From assembly GCF_039535475.1 (NCBI RefSeq), contig NZ_BAAAXG010000028.1, forward strand, positions 372,001 to 436,000: DNA of 64,000 nt, written 5' to 3'. This DNA comes from Streptomyces showdoensis (GTDB lineage: Bacteria; Actinomycetota; Actinomycetes; Streptomycetales; Streptomycetaceae). Of this stretch, positions 33,061 to 43,300 are shown piece after piece (the first letter of the stretch is position 1; each line of letters opens with the position of its first letter). Below the pieces are notes generated by a model. That model made no database searches. It had not been told where the DNA came from and saw only the letters and a list, made by a program, of their open reading frames with translations. The position numbers and the translations under genes are program-made.

Positions 33061-33488
33061 GCGAGGGGACGGCCGACGGCCGCGTCGGCATCGACGAACT
33101 CCTGGAGCGCGTACGGGCGGGCCTCGACCGCGTCGACGCCCGGACCGCCTACGAGGCGTACGAGGCGGGTGACGCGCTCCTGGTCGACACCCGCTACGCG
33201 GCGCTGCGCGAACGGGACGGCCTGATCCCGGGCGCGCTGATCGTGGAGCGCAACGAACTGGAATGGCGGCTCGACCCCCTGGGCAGCCACCGCGCGCCCC
33301 AGGCGTACAGCCACGACCTGCGGGTCGTGGTCTTCTGCAACGAGGGCTACGCCTCGTCCCTGGCCGCCGCGTCCCTGCGGCAGCTGGGCCTGCACCGCGC
33401 GACGGACGTCATCGGCGGCTTCCAGGCCTGGAAGGCGGCGGGCCTCCCGGTCCTGCTGCCGGCGACGGGATCGGGCCGACGCCACTGA
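33057..33488 (+). CDS. Rhodanese-like sulfurtransferase
   Basis: This is a 143-residue single-domain rhodanese. The active-site loop is VVFCNEGYAS, with the catalytic Cys at residue 94, and the fold's opening and closing strands (ALLVDTRY, GFQAWKAAGLPV) are present. It starts at a GTG that overlaps the cysteine dioxygenase stop, so translation of the two is coupled. It probably moves persulfide sulfur in the cysteine/sulfide pathway; the acceptor is not known. Confidence 0.88.
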   Translation: MSEGTADGRVGIDELLERVRAGLDRVDARTAYEAYEAGDALLVDTRYAALRERDGLIPGALIVERNELEWRLDPLGSHRAPQAYSHDLRVVVFCNEGYASSLAAASLRQLGLHRATDVIGGFQAWKAAGLPVLLPATGSGRRH

Positions 33489-33503
33489 GGGCGGGTCGGG
33501 CGC

Positions 33504-33521
33504 GGGGCATCCCTGTGCCCC
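33504..33521. terminator. Short hairpin between convergent genes
   Basis: GGGGCA (33504-33509) and TGCCCC (33516-33521) enclose a 6-base loop in the 63-base gap between the rhodanese and recX stops. It is a plausible shared terminator but only six pairs long. Confidence 0.45.
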
Positions 33522-33551
33522 TGAGCCCCTCGCCGGAGGTCTGGGAGGGAC

Positions 33552-34118
33552 CTAGAAGGGTCCGTCCAGGCCGTCGGTGTCCTCGCCCTCCTCGGCCAGG
33601 GCCTGGCGGACCACCCGCAGCGCCATGCCCTCCGGGTAGCCCTTGCGGGCGAGCATCCCGGCGAGGCGGCGCAGCCGCCGGTCCCGCTCCATGCCCCGGG
33701 TGGCGCGCAGCTTGCGGTCGACGAGCTCGCGCGCCCGGGTCTCCTCCTGGTCGGAGTCGAGCCGGTCGACGGCCTCCTGGATGAGCGCGGCGTCGACGCC
33801 CTTGGTGCGCAGCTCGCGGGCGAGGGCCCGGCGGGCCAGACCCCGGCCGTGGTGCCGGGACTCGACCCAGGCCCCGGCGAAGGCGGCGTCGTCGATGAGC
33901 CCGACGTCCTCGAAGCGGGAGAGGACCTCGTCGGCGACCTCGTCGGGGATCTCCCGCTTGCGCAGGGCGTCGGCGAGCTGCTTGCGGGTGCGGGGGGTCC
34001 CGGTGAGCAGGCGCAGGCAGATCGCCCGCGCCCGCTCAGCCGGATCCTGGGACGACAGCTCCTTCTCGGCCCTCGACGAGTCGGGGCTGTCGTCCGGCCA
34101 TTCGGTGCGGCCCGTCAC
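33552..34118 (-). CDS. recX: RecA regulator RecX
   Basis: RecX binds RecA filaments and limits their growth. The 188-residue protein has the usual three-helix repeats (ARAICLRLLTGTPRTRKQLA; LARRALARELRTKGV) after an acidic N-terminal extension. It starts at a GTG only four bases after the recA stop, so it is translated from the recA transcript, the standard actinobacterial arrangement that couples inhibitor to target. Confidence 0.93.
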   Translation of the reverse strand: MTGRTEWPDDSPDSSRAEKELSSQDPAERARAICLRLLTGTPRTRKQLADALRKREIPDEVADEVLSRFEDVGLIDDAAFAGAWVESRHHGRGLARRALARELRTKGVDAALIQEAVDRLDSDQEETRARELVDRKLRATRGMERDRRLRRLAGMLARKGYPEGMALRVVRQALAEEGEDTDGLDGPF

Positions 34119-34122
34119 CGGT

Positions 34123-35253
<1,131 letters not shown>

Positions 35254-35394
35254 GGGTTCCACCCGGTTTGCTTGAGTCGATCGCTTCATGTGAAAGACGC
35301 TAACCCCTGCCACTGACAATGGGCCCCGGCGCCTCCTCCAGCCTGTGGATAACTCGGCGAAAACCCCGTGGTTCCAAGGCCCTGACTCTCATGA

Positions 35395-35406
35395 GAATGG
35401 ATGTTC
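35395..35406 (-). promoter_or_regulatory. SOS box of recA
   Basis: On the minus strand the sequence reads GAACATCCATTC, a GAAC-N4-(A/G)TTC LexA site as described upstream of recA in several streptomycetes. It lies 142 bases before the recA ATG, close to where its promoter must be. LexA is not encoded in the window. Confidence 0.75.
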
Positions 35407-35445
35407 GATTTTCGTGTCAAGCGCACCACGCCGGAGCCGCGGGGG

Positions 35446-36903
35446 CTATCCCCGGCCCGACTCCGCCTGCTCCTTCTTGTGGTGGAGGGCCTTCTGGAGG
35501 CGCGCGACGACGGCCTCGCCATAGCGGCGGTGGCCGTGGACGCGGGGGTCGTCGGTGACGTCGTAGCGCTTCACGTACGCGCCGAGGAAGGCCTGCAGGG
35601 TGGCCACGGCGGGGATGGCGATCAGGGCGCCGACCGCGCCGAGGAGCGCGGTGCCCGCGATGACCGAGCCGAAGGCCACCGCCGGGTGGATGTCCACCGT
35701 CTTGGAGGTCAGCTTCGGCTGCAGCATGTAGTTCTCGAACTGCTGGTAGACCACGACGAACACCAGCACCCACAGCGCGTACCAGGGGTCGACGGTGAAC
35801 GCGATCAGCATCGGCAGCGCGCCCGCCAGGTACGTGCCGATGGTCGGGATGAACTGCGAGACCAGGCCGACCCAGACGGCGAGGGCCGGCGCGTAGGGCA
35901 CGCCCAGGATCTCGAAGAGGACGAAGTGCGCCACCCCGGAGATCAGCGCCATCAGGCCGCGCGAGTACAGGTACCCGCCGGTCTTGTCGACGGCGATCTC
36001 CCAGGCCCGCAGCACCTCCGTCTGGCGGGCCGGCGGCAGGACCGAGCACAGCGACCGGCGCAGCCGGGGCCCGTCGGCCGCGAAGTAGAACGAGAACAGG
36101 AAGATCGTCAGGAGCTTGAACAGACCGCCGAGCAGGGTCGCGGAGACGTCCAGCACGCCGGAGGCGCTGTTCTGGACGTACTTCTGCAGCCAGCCGGAGC
36201 GCAGCACGCTGTCCTGCACCTCGACCCGGGACAGATCGGTGTGGAAGTGCTGGTTGGTCCAGTTGATCAGGGAGTCGAGGTACTTGGGGAAGTTCTCGAC
36301 CATGTCGACGATCTGCCCGGCGAGCATCGAGCCGAGCAGCACGACGAAGCCGACGCTGACGACGAGGACGCCGAAGAAGACGATGAAGGTGGCGAGCCCC
36401 CGGCGCATGCCGCGCGCCGCCATGCGCCCCACCGCCGGCTCGATGGCGAGCGCCAGGAAGAAGGCGAGCAGGATGTTGACGAGCAGCCCGATGAGCTGGT
36501 GGAAGGCCCAGCTGCCGAGCTGGAAGCAGGCGTAGAGCGCGAGGGCGAGCACCAGGGCGCGGGGCAGCCAGCGCGGCATTCTCGCGGCGGGGGCCGTGCC
36601 GGCCCCGGGTGCCTCCCCGGCACCCGGGGCCGGCGCCACGGCGGGGGCCGCGGGCGCGGGGCTCAGCCCGCCGTGCCCGCCGGGGGCCGGGACGCCGAGC
36701 GGGGACCGGGCCGCCTCCTCGGCGGCCGCGGCCCAGCGGGGGGCGCCGGCGCCGGCACGGGTGCCGGAGGGGCCGGCGGTGTCGGCAGCGCCGTCCTTGC
36801 CGTCGGTATCGGCGGTGTCGTCACGGGAATCGTCGTTCACGTCGTCGGTGGCCACCCCGTCAGTCTCGCGCACCGTCCGGACATTCCGGCCAGGGGCCGT
36901 CAC
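35446..36903 (-). CDS. AI-2E (PerM) family transporter
   Basis: This 485-residue membrane protein belongs to the AI-2E/UPF0118 family of exporters. About 110 residues of acidic then Ala/Pro/Gly-rich cytoplasmic leader are followed by seven to eight membrane helices and a large loop (about 195-260). The conserved PxxI-like closing motif appears in LIAIPAVATLQAFLG. Family members export varied cargo, including Na+/Li+ in some bacteria and a signal molecule in E. coli TqsA, so the substrate is unknown here. The GTG at 36903 is one base from the stop of the upstream DUF3046 gene. A GTG at 36855 is a possible alternative start. Confidence 0.85.
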   Translation of the reverse strand: MTAPGRNVRTVRETDGVATDDVNDDSRDDTADTDGKDGAADTAGPSGTRAGAGAPRWAAAAEEAARSPLGVPAPGGHGGLSPAPAAPAVAPAPGAGEAPGAGTAPAARMPRWLPRALVLALALYACFQLGSWAFHQLIGLLVNILLAFFLALAIEPAVGRMAARGMRRGLATFIVFFGVLVVSVGFVVLLGSMLAGQIVDMVENFPKYLDSLINWTNQHFHTDLSRVEVQDSVLRSGWLQKYVQNSASGVLDVSATLLGGLFKLLTIFLFSFYFAADGPRLRRSLCSVLPPARQTEVLRAWEIAVDKTGGYLYSRGLMALISGVAHFVLFEILGVPYAPALAVWVGLVSQFIPTIGTYLAGALPMLIAFTVDPWYALWVLVFVVVYQQFENYMLQPKLTSKTVDIHPAVAFGSVIAGTALLGAVGALIAIPAVATLQAFLGAYVKRYDVTDDPRVHGHRRYGEAVVARLQKALHHKKEQAESGRG

Positions 36904-36904
36904 A

Positions 36905-37099
36905 TCATCGTTTCTCGGCCGGTACGCCGACGGCCGAGCAGACCGCCCGCCACACGTCCTTGGCCTCCCAGCCCGCGTCCAGCGCCTCGTGCACCGTACG
37001 ACCGCCGAGCTCGGCCATCACATGGTCCTTGGCGAAGCTCTCCGCATAGCCCGCACCGAAGTGGTCGGCCATCCGCTCCCAGAAAATCGTCAACCGCAT
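36905..37099 (-). CDS. DUF3046 protein
   Basis: This is a 64-residue protein of the actinobacterial DUF3046 family (MRLTIFWERMADHFG opening, then a helical core ending DVWRAVCSAVGVP). It is found next to recA/recX throughout actinobacteria. It precedes the AI-2E transporter gene by one base, so the two form an operon. Function unknown. Confidence 0.85.
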   Translation of the reverse strand: MRLTIFWERMADHFGAGYAESFAKDHVMAELGGRTVHEALDAGWEAKDVWRAVCSAVGVPAEKR

Positions 37100-37144
37100 G
37101 AGCCCAGTATCGCGCTCTCAAGGGTGCAGCCCGGCCCGAAGCCC

Positions 37145-37172
37145 TTGTCAGACGCGCCATCCCGCCTACGGT
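37145..37172 (+). promoter_or_regulatory. Promoter giving a leaderless transcript
   Basis: TTGTCA (37145-37150), 16 bases, then TACGGT (37167-37172) are good vegetative elements. The -10 ends six bases before the ATG at 37179, so transcription should start at the A of that codon. No ribosome site is present, which agrees. Confidence 0.6.
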
Positions 37173-37178
37173 CGGAAC

Positions 37179-38111
37179 ATGGCCGGAAAACCCCCAGAGA
37201 ACGCCTCTCCCCTCGCTTCTCCCCTCGCTCGGGCCGAGCACTTCGTCTGGCTGACCGCCCGCGTGCTCGAACAGCGCCGGTTCGCCTACCACTTCCTGCG
37301 CGGCGGCGCCGACCCTGTCGAGACCGCCCTCGGCGCGTACCTCAACGAGGACGGCGGCTACGGCCACGCCCTCGAACCCGATCTGCGCGGCCCGGTCAGC
37401 CAGCCGCTGCACACCGCGCACGCCCTGCGGGTGCTCGACTCGATCGGGCGCTGCGGCGGGCTGCGGATCGAGCGGATCTGCCGCTATCTGACCGAGGTCT
37501 CCACGCACGAGGGCGCGCTCCCCGCGATCCACCCCTCGCAGCGCGGCTATCCGGCGGCACCGTTCGTGCCCGTCGTCGACGGGCCGCCCGGCGCGCTGCT
37601 CTCCACCGGTCCCGTGGTGGGGCTGCTCCACCGCAACCAGGTCTGGCACGCCTGGCTGTTCCGGGCCACCGAGTTCTGCTGGGCCGCCGTCGAGGCGCTG
37701 GAGAAGTCCCACCCGTACGAGGTGCAGGCGGCGGTCGCCTTCCTCGACGGGGTCCCGGACCGCTCCCGGGCCCAGGCGGCGAGCGACCGGCTCGGGCGTC
37801 TGGTGCGCGAGCAGCGGCTCGCGGTGCTCGACCCGGACCGGCCGGAGGACTTCCCCGTGGCGGACGGCTACGCCCCGGGCGAGCACCACTACCCGCACGA
37901 CTACGCGCGCGTACCGGACTCGCTGGCCCGCCGCTGGTTCACGGACGAGGAGATGTCCCGCTCCCTGGACCACCTCGCGGCGAGCCAGGACGAGGACGGC
38001 GGCTGGCCGATCGGCTGGCGGCGGTGGGCGCCGGGCTCCGCCCTGGAGTGGCGGCCGGTCGTGACCGTGGAGGCCCTGCGGACGCTGCGGGCGCACGGCC
38101 GCACGATCTGA
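37179..38111 (+). CDS. Toroid-fold (terpene cyclase-like) hypothetical protein
   Basis: This 310-residue protein shows the repeated QDEDGGWP/NEDGGYGH motif of alpha/alpha-toroid proteins, such as prenyltransferase beta subunits and squalene cyclases: NEDGGYGHALEPDL near residue 65 and SQDEDGGWPIGW near 275. The DXDD acid of class II cyclases is not visible, so enzyme activity cannot be claimed. The start at 37179 follows from a -10 element six bases upstream (leaderless). The neighbours azlD/azlC are convergent. Its conserved place beside recA-DUF3046 suggests a core role, not yet known. Confidence 0.6.
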   Translation: MAGKPPENASPLASPLARAEHFVWLTARVLEQRRFAYHFLRGGADPVETALGAYLNEDGGYGHALEPDLRGPVSQPLHTAHALRVLDSIGRCGGLRIERICRYLTEVSTHEGALPAIHPSQRGYPAAPFVPVVDGPPGALLSTGPVVGLLHRNQVWHAWLFRATEFCWAAVEALEKSHPYEVQAAVAFLDGVPDRSRAQAASDRLGRLVREQRLAVLDPDRPEDFPVADGYAPGEHHYPHDYARVPDSLARRWFTDEEMSRSLDHLAASQDEDGGWPIGWRRWAPGSALEWRPVVTVEALRTLRAHGRTI

Positions 38112-38124
38112 CCGACCGGGCCAC

Positions 38125-38164
38125 GGCCGCCCCGCCGGCCGTCCGCGCTCCGCGGGGCGGCCGG
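38125..38164. terminator. Hairpin between convergent genes
   Basis: Arms CGGCCGCCCCGC (38125-38136) and GCGGGGCGGCCG (38153-38164) enclose 16 bases. It follows the toroid-protein stop (38111) and faces the azlD stop (38277), so it can serve both directions. No T-run. Confidence 0.75.
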
Positions 38165-38276
38165 TTCAGGCCCCGGTCTCCCGCAGCAGAGGCGCCGCGG
38201 TGGCGGTGGCGCTCCCCCGGGGCGTGGCCAGGTCGTAGGGGCCGGGCCACGGCGGGTCGGTGCGGGGGTCGCGGTG

Positions 38277-38585
38277 TCAGCCGCCCAGCGCCCGCACCCC
38301 GGCCGTGACGAGCACGGCCGCGCCGACGACCACCAGGAAGGGGGCGCGCAGGACCAGGGCGAGGCCCGCCGCCGCGAGGCCCGCGGCACGGGCGTCGACG
38401 GTGAGGGAACCCTGGCTGCTGAAGGTCTGCTGGGCGGTGAGCGCCGCCAGCAGGGCCACCGGAACGAGGGCCGCGAGGCGCTGGACGAGGGGGCGCTCCA
38501 GGGTGTCGGCCGGCACGAGCAGGCCGAGCAGTTTGACCAGGTAGCAACCGGCCGCGGTCAGGCCGATGGCGAGCCAGACGTTCAT
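38277..38585 (-). CDS. azlD: AzlD-family small permease subunit
   Basis: This 102-residue protein is the small subunit of an AzlCD branched-chain amino acid exporter. It has three to four membrane helices (GLTAAGCYLVKLLGLLV; LVPVALLAALTAQQ; FLVVVGAAVLVT). Its ATG overlaps the azlC stop (ATGA), so the two are co-translated, as in all AzlCD pairs. The cargo (branched-chain or other amino acids) is assigned from the family. Confidence 0.88.
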   Translation of the reverse strand: MNVWLAIGLTAAGCYLVKLLGLLVPADTLERPLVQRLAALVPVALLAALTAQQTFSSQGSLTVDARAAGLAAAGLALVLRAPFLVVVGAAVLVTAGVRALGG

Positions 38586-39313
38586 CGGCCCTCCTCCTTC
38601 TCCTCGCGGCGGCCCCGGAACCAGAGCACGGCGGGCGCGGCGAGCGCGGCGGCCAGGACCGGGACGCCGGCCGGCAGGACCGGCATCAGCCCGAGGCCGA
38701 GCAGGACGGCGAGGGCCGCGGTGGCGCGCTCGGTGGCCGACTTCAGCATGGGCGCGAGCAGCGCCAGGAAGACCGCGGGGCCGGCCGCGTCCAGGCCCCA
38801 CGCGCCGGTGTCCCCGATGGCCTCGGCGCCGAGCGCGCCGAGCAGCGTGGTGAGGTTCCACAGCACGTACAGGGTCAGGCCGGTGACGGTGAAGCCGAGC
38901 CGCGCGGTGCGCCGGTCCGGCTGGGCGAGGGCGACGGCCGTGGTCTCGTCGATCACCCACTGCGCGGCGAACGGCCGGACGACCCGCCGGAAGGCGAGCA
39001 GCTGGCCGAGCCGAAGGCCGTAGAAGGCGTTGCGGGTGCCGAGGAAGAACGCCCCGGCGGCCGCCGTGAACGGGTTGCCGCCCGCCGCGAGCGCGCCCAC
39101 CAGGGCGAACTGCGAGGCGCCGGTGAAGACCAGCAGGCTGAGCGCGCAGGTCTGGAGCAGGCTCAGGCCGGAGCCGGCCGAGGTCACGCCGAAGGCGAAG
39201 CCGGAGAGCCCGACGGCGATCCCCACCCCGAGCGCGTCGCGGACCACGGCCGCGTCGCTCTTGGGGGGTGCGATCTCGTCGCGTATGTCCGGAGGTGCTG
39301 TCTGTTCTGCCAC
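38582..39313 (-). CDS. azlC: AzlC-family permease
   Basis: This is the large subunit (243 residues) of the AzlCD exporter, with six or so membrane helices and the conserved GFAFGVTSAGSGLS and FTGASQFALVGALAAG segments near the N-terminus. It follows an AraC-family regulator on the same strand by 97 bases. A regulator in this position suggests that export is induced by the amino acid itself. Confidence 0.9.
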   Translation of the reverse strand: MAEQTAPPDIRDEIAPPKSDAAVVRDALGVGIAVGLSGFAFGVTSAGSGLSLLQTCALSLLVFTGASQFALVGALAAGGNPFTAAAGAFFLGTRNAFYGLRLGQLLAFRRVVRPFAAQWVIDETTAVALAQPDRRTARLGFTVTGLTLYVLWNLTTLLGALGAEAIGDTGAWGLDAAGPAVFLALLAPMLKSATERATAALAVLLGLGLMPVLPAGVPVLAAALAAPAVLWFRGRREEKEEGR

Positions 39314-39410
39314 GTCAGAGACGGTACGGGAGGGGGCGGAACCCGTCTTGTACGTTCTTGCGCGGGGCCAGGCGTCGCGGGCTGATCCGGTCTGACCCGA
39401 AAGGCAGGAC

Positions 39411-40310
39411 CTACCGCCCAGCCCGCTGGTAGGCCCCCGGGGGCACCCCCACGCTCCGGGTGAAGTGCCGGTTGAGGTGCGGCTGGTCGGTGAAGCCGAC
39501 GGCGACGGCGGCCTGCGCCGGGGGCGTGCCGGCGTCCAGGAGGCGCCGGGCCCGCCGGACCCGGGCGTCGGTCAGCCAGGTGTGCGGCGGCATGCCGTAG
39601 GCCCCGCGGAAGGCCCTCAGCAGGGCGAAGGGGCTGGTGCCGAGCTCGGCGGCGAGCTGCTCCAGGGTCGGCGGGTCGGCCATCCGCTCCTCCAGGACCG
39701 CCCGCGCGCGTGCCGCGTCCCGGGCCCCGGCCGCGCGGGGGGCCAGCGGCCGGACGCGGCCGCCGTGGCTGCGCAGCATCCGCGCGGTGACCAGCCGTAG
39801 CAGGCTGTCGGCGGCGAGCGCGTTGCCCTCCTCGGCGGCCCGGTGCACCCCGACGACCAGCCGGGCCGCGTACGGGTCGTCGACGACCGGCGTCACGAAG
39901 CCGACGGTGCCGCGGACGGCGAGGGTGTCCGCGGCGATGGCGCGGACCAGCTCGGCGTCCGGGTAGATCGTGCGGTAGGTCCATCCCTCGGGCACGCCGG
40001 CGTGCCCGGTGTGCGGGGTGTCGGGGTTGACCAGGGCGATCTGTCCCGGCCCGGCCCGGACGAGGTCGCTGCCGTAGTGGAAGGCCTCCACGCCCTCGGT
40101 GATCGCGGCGAAGACGAAGCTCTCGTGGGTGTGCCGGGAGAACTCCTTGCGGACGTAGTGGGCGTGCAGCAGGTCCACCCCCGGCAGCCCGTCCGGACGC
40201 CAGTACCGGGCCCGCTCGCCCCGCGCGACCCGCTCGCCCGGGGCCCCGTGCTCCCGGGCCGCGCGCCCGTGCCCCGCGTCACCGCTCGCCATGTCCCCAT
40301 TCTGCGCCAC
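39411..40310 (-). CDS. AraC-family regulator
   Basis: This 299-residue regulator has an N-terminal cupin-type ligand domain (residues 40-160; FSRHTHESFVFAAITEGVE) and a C-terminal double HTH (about 205-298; LEQLAAELGTSPFALLRAF and AAVAVGFTDQPHLNRHF). It lies directly upstream of azlC, 97 bases away, and probably controls azlCD. The divergent lhr gene is 72 bases away. An alternative ATG 18 bases in is also possible. Confidence 0.88.
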   Translation of the reverse strand: MAQNGDMASGDAGHGRAAREHGAPGERVARGERARYWRPDGLPGVDLLHAHYVRKEFSRHTHESFVFAAITEGVEAFHYGSDLVRAGPGQIALVNPDTPHTGHAGVPEGWTYRTIYPDAELVRAIAADTLAVRGTVGFVTPVVDDPYAARLVVGVHRAAEEGNALAADSLLRLVTARMLRSHGGRVRPLAPRAAGARDAARARAVLEERMADPPTLEQLAAELGTSPFALLRAFRGAYGMPPHTWLTDARVRRARRLLDAGTPPAQAAVAVGFTDQPHLNRHFTRSVGVPPGAYQRAGR

Positions 40311-40382
40311 CCGGCTCCGCCGCCACGAACGGGTTTCCCCAGGTCCGGGCGGTTGTCAGTGGCGGGGTGCACGATGGGTGGC

Positions 40383-43300
40383 ATGGTCAGGTCCGCGCTC
40401 GACTCGTTCTCCCCCGCGACCCGCAGCTGGTTCACCGGGGCCTTCACCGCGCCCACGGCGGCGCAGGAAGGCGCCTGGCAGGCCATCGGCGCGGGTTCGG
40501 ACGTGCTCGTGGTCGCGCCGACCGGTTCCGGCAAGACCCTCGCCGCCTTCCTCGCCTCGCTCGACCGGCTGGCCGCGACGCCCCCGCCGGCCGACGCCAA
40601 GAAGCGCTGCCGGGTGCTCTACGTGTCCCCGCTGAAGGCCCTCGCCGTCGACGTCGAGCGCAATCTGCGCTCGCCGCTGACCGGCATCCGCCAGGAGTCG
40701 GTCCGGCTCGGGCTGCCCGAGCCGGACGTCAAGGTGGGCATCCGCTCGGGCGACACCCCGCCCGCCGAGCGGCGGGCGCTGGCGACCCGGCCGCCGGACA
40801 TCCTGATCACCACCCCCGAGTCGCTGTTCCTGATGCTGACCTCGGCCACCCGCGACGCGCTCGCGGGCGTCGAGACGGTGATCCTGGACGAGGTCCACGC
40901 GGTCGCCGGGACCAAGCGCGGCGCGCACCTGGCGCTCTCCCTGGAGCGGCTGGACGAGCTGCTGCCCCGCCCGGCCCGCCGGATCGGCCTGTCGGCGACG
41001 GTCCGGCCGGTGGAGGAGGTGGCGCGCTATCTGTCGCCGCAGCGGAAGGTCGAGATCGTCCAGCCGCCCTCGGGCAAGGAGTTCGACCTGTCGGTGGTCG
41101 TGCCCGTGGAGGACATGGGCGAGCTGGGCGGCTCCCCGGCCTCGGACGCCTCCGGCGGCGCGGGGGGCGGCGACCGGCCGTCGATCTGGCCGCACGTGGA
41201 GGAGCGGATCGCCGACCTGGTGCAGGCGCACCGCTCGACCATCGTCTTCGCCAACTCCCGCCGCCTCGCCGAGCGCCTGTGCAACCGGCTGAACGAGATC
41301 GCGTACGAACGGGCCACCGGCGAGGCCCTGCCCGAGGGGAGGCCGCCCGCCGAGATCATGGCCCAGTCGGGGGCGGCGCAGGGCGCCCCGCCGCTGCTGG
41401 CCCGCGCGCACCACGGCTCGGTCTCCAAGGAGCAGCGTGCCCTGGTCGAGGAGGACCTGAAGGCGGGCCGGCTGCCCGCCGTGGTGGCGACGTCCAGCCT
41501 GGAGCTGGGCATCGACATGGGCGCGGTGGACCTGGTCGTCCAGGTCGAGTCGCCGCCCTCGGTGGCCTCCGGGCTCCAGCGCGTGGGCCGCGCGGGGCAC
41601 CAGGTGGGGGCCGTGTCGACCGGGGTGGTCTTCCCGAAGTACCGGGGCGACCTGGTGCAGTCGGCCGTGGTGACCGAGCGGATGCGCAGCGGCTCCATCG
41701 AGTCGCTGCGGGTCCCGGCGAACCCCCTGGACGTGCTCGCCCAGCAGCTGGTGGCGACGGTCGCGCTGGACAGCTGGCAGGTGGACGACCTGCTGGCGCT
41801 GGTCCGCCGGGCGGCGCCGTTCGCCTCGCTGCCGGAGTCGGCGTTCACGGCGGTCCTGGACATGCTGGCGGGCCGCTATCCCTCGGACGCCTTCGCGGAG
41901 CTGCGCCCGCGCGTGGTGTGGGACCGGGTCGCGGGCACGGTCACCGGCCGCCCGGGCGCCCAGCGCCTCGCGGTCACCTCGGGCGGGACGATCCCCGACC
42001 GGGGCCTGTTCGGGGTGTTCCTGGCGGGCGCCGACCCGAAGAAGGGCGGCGGCCGGGTCGGCGAGCTCGACGAGGAGATGGTGTACGAGTCGCGGGTCGG
42101 CGACGTCTTCACGCTGGGCACGACGTCCTGGCGGATCGAGGACATCACCCGCGACCGGGTGCTGGTCTCGCCCGCGCCGGGCGTGCCGGGCCGGCTGCCG
42201 TTCTGGAAGGGCGACCAGCTGGGCCGGCCGCTGGAGCTGGGCCGCGCGGTGGGTGCCTTCCTGCGCGAGGTGGGCTCCCTGAAGCCGGACGACGCCCGGC
42301 TGCGCCTGGTCGCGGCGGGACTCGACGCCTGGGCGGCGGACAACGTGCTCGCGTATCTCGCCGAGCAGCGCGAGGCCTGCGGCCACGTGCCCGACGACCG
42401 GACGATCCTGGTGGAGCGCTTCCGGGACGAGCTCGGCGACTGGCGGGTCGTCATCCACTCCCCCTTCGGCGCCCAGGTGCACGCCCCGTGGGCGCTGGCG
42501 CTCGGCGCCCGGCTCGCCGAGCGGTACGGGCTGGACGCCCAGGTGATGCACGCCGACGACGGCATCGTGCTGCGCCTGCCGGACGCCGACCTCATGGGCC
42601 TCGACCTGCTCGACGCCGACCCGGGCGCACCGGTGGGCGCGGCCGGTGCGGGCGGCCCGGTGGACCCGAGCCGCTTCGGCGACACGGCCTTCGACGGCGA
42701 CCAGGCCCCCGTCGGCGCGGCCGACGCCGTGTTCGACAAGGGCGAGATCGGGCAGATCGTCACCGACCAGGTCGGCGGCTCGGCCCTGTTCGCCTCCCGG
42801 TTCCGCGAGTGCGCGGCGCGCGCCCTGCTGCTGCCCAAGCGCAATCCGGGCAAGCGCACCCCGCTGTGGCAGCAGCGCCAGCGGGCGGCGCAGCTGCTCC
42901 AGGTGGCGAGCGAGTTCGGCTCCTTCCCGATCGTCCTGGAGGCGGTCCGCGAGTGCCTCCAGGACGTCTTCGACGTGCCGGGCCTGACCGAGCTGATGGG
43001 CGACATCGAGGCCCGGCGGGTGCGCCTGGTCGAGGTCACCACCCCCGAGCCGTCCCCCTTCGCCCGCTCGCTGCTCTTCGGCTACGTCGCCCAGTTCCTG
43101 TACGAGGGGGACTCTCCGCTCGCCGAGCGCCGGGCGGCCGCCCTGTCGCTGGACTCCCGGCTGCTCGCCGAGCTCCTCGGGCAGGCGGAGCTGCGGGAGC
43201 TGCTCGACGCGGACGTGCTCGCCGAGCTGGAGCGCGAGCTCCAGTGGCTGACGGAGGACCGGCGGATCAAGGACCCGGAGGGCGTCGCCGACCTGCTCCG

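Noticed and set aside
37179..38111. Terpene cyclase
   Set aside because: Only the toroid motifs are present; the catalytic DXDD or DDXXD acids are not visible.
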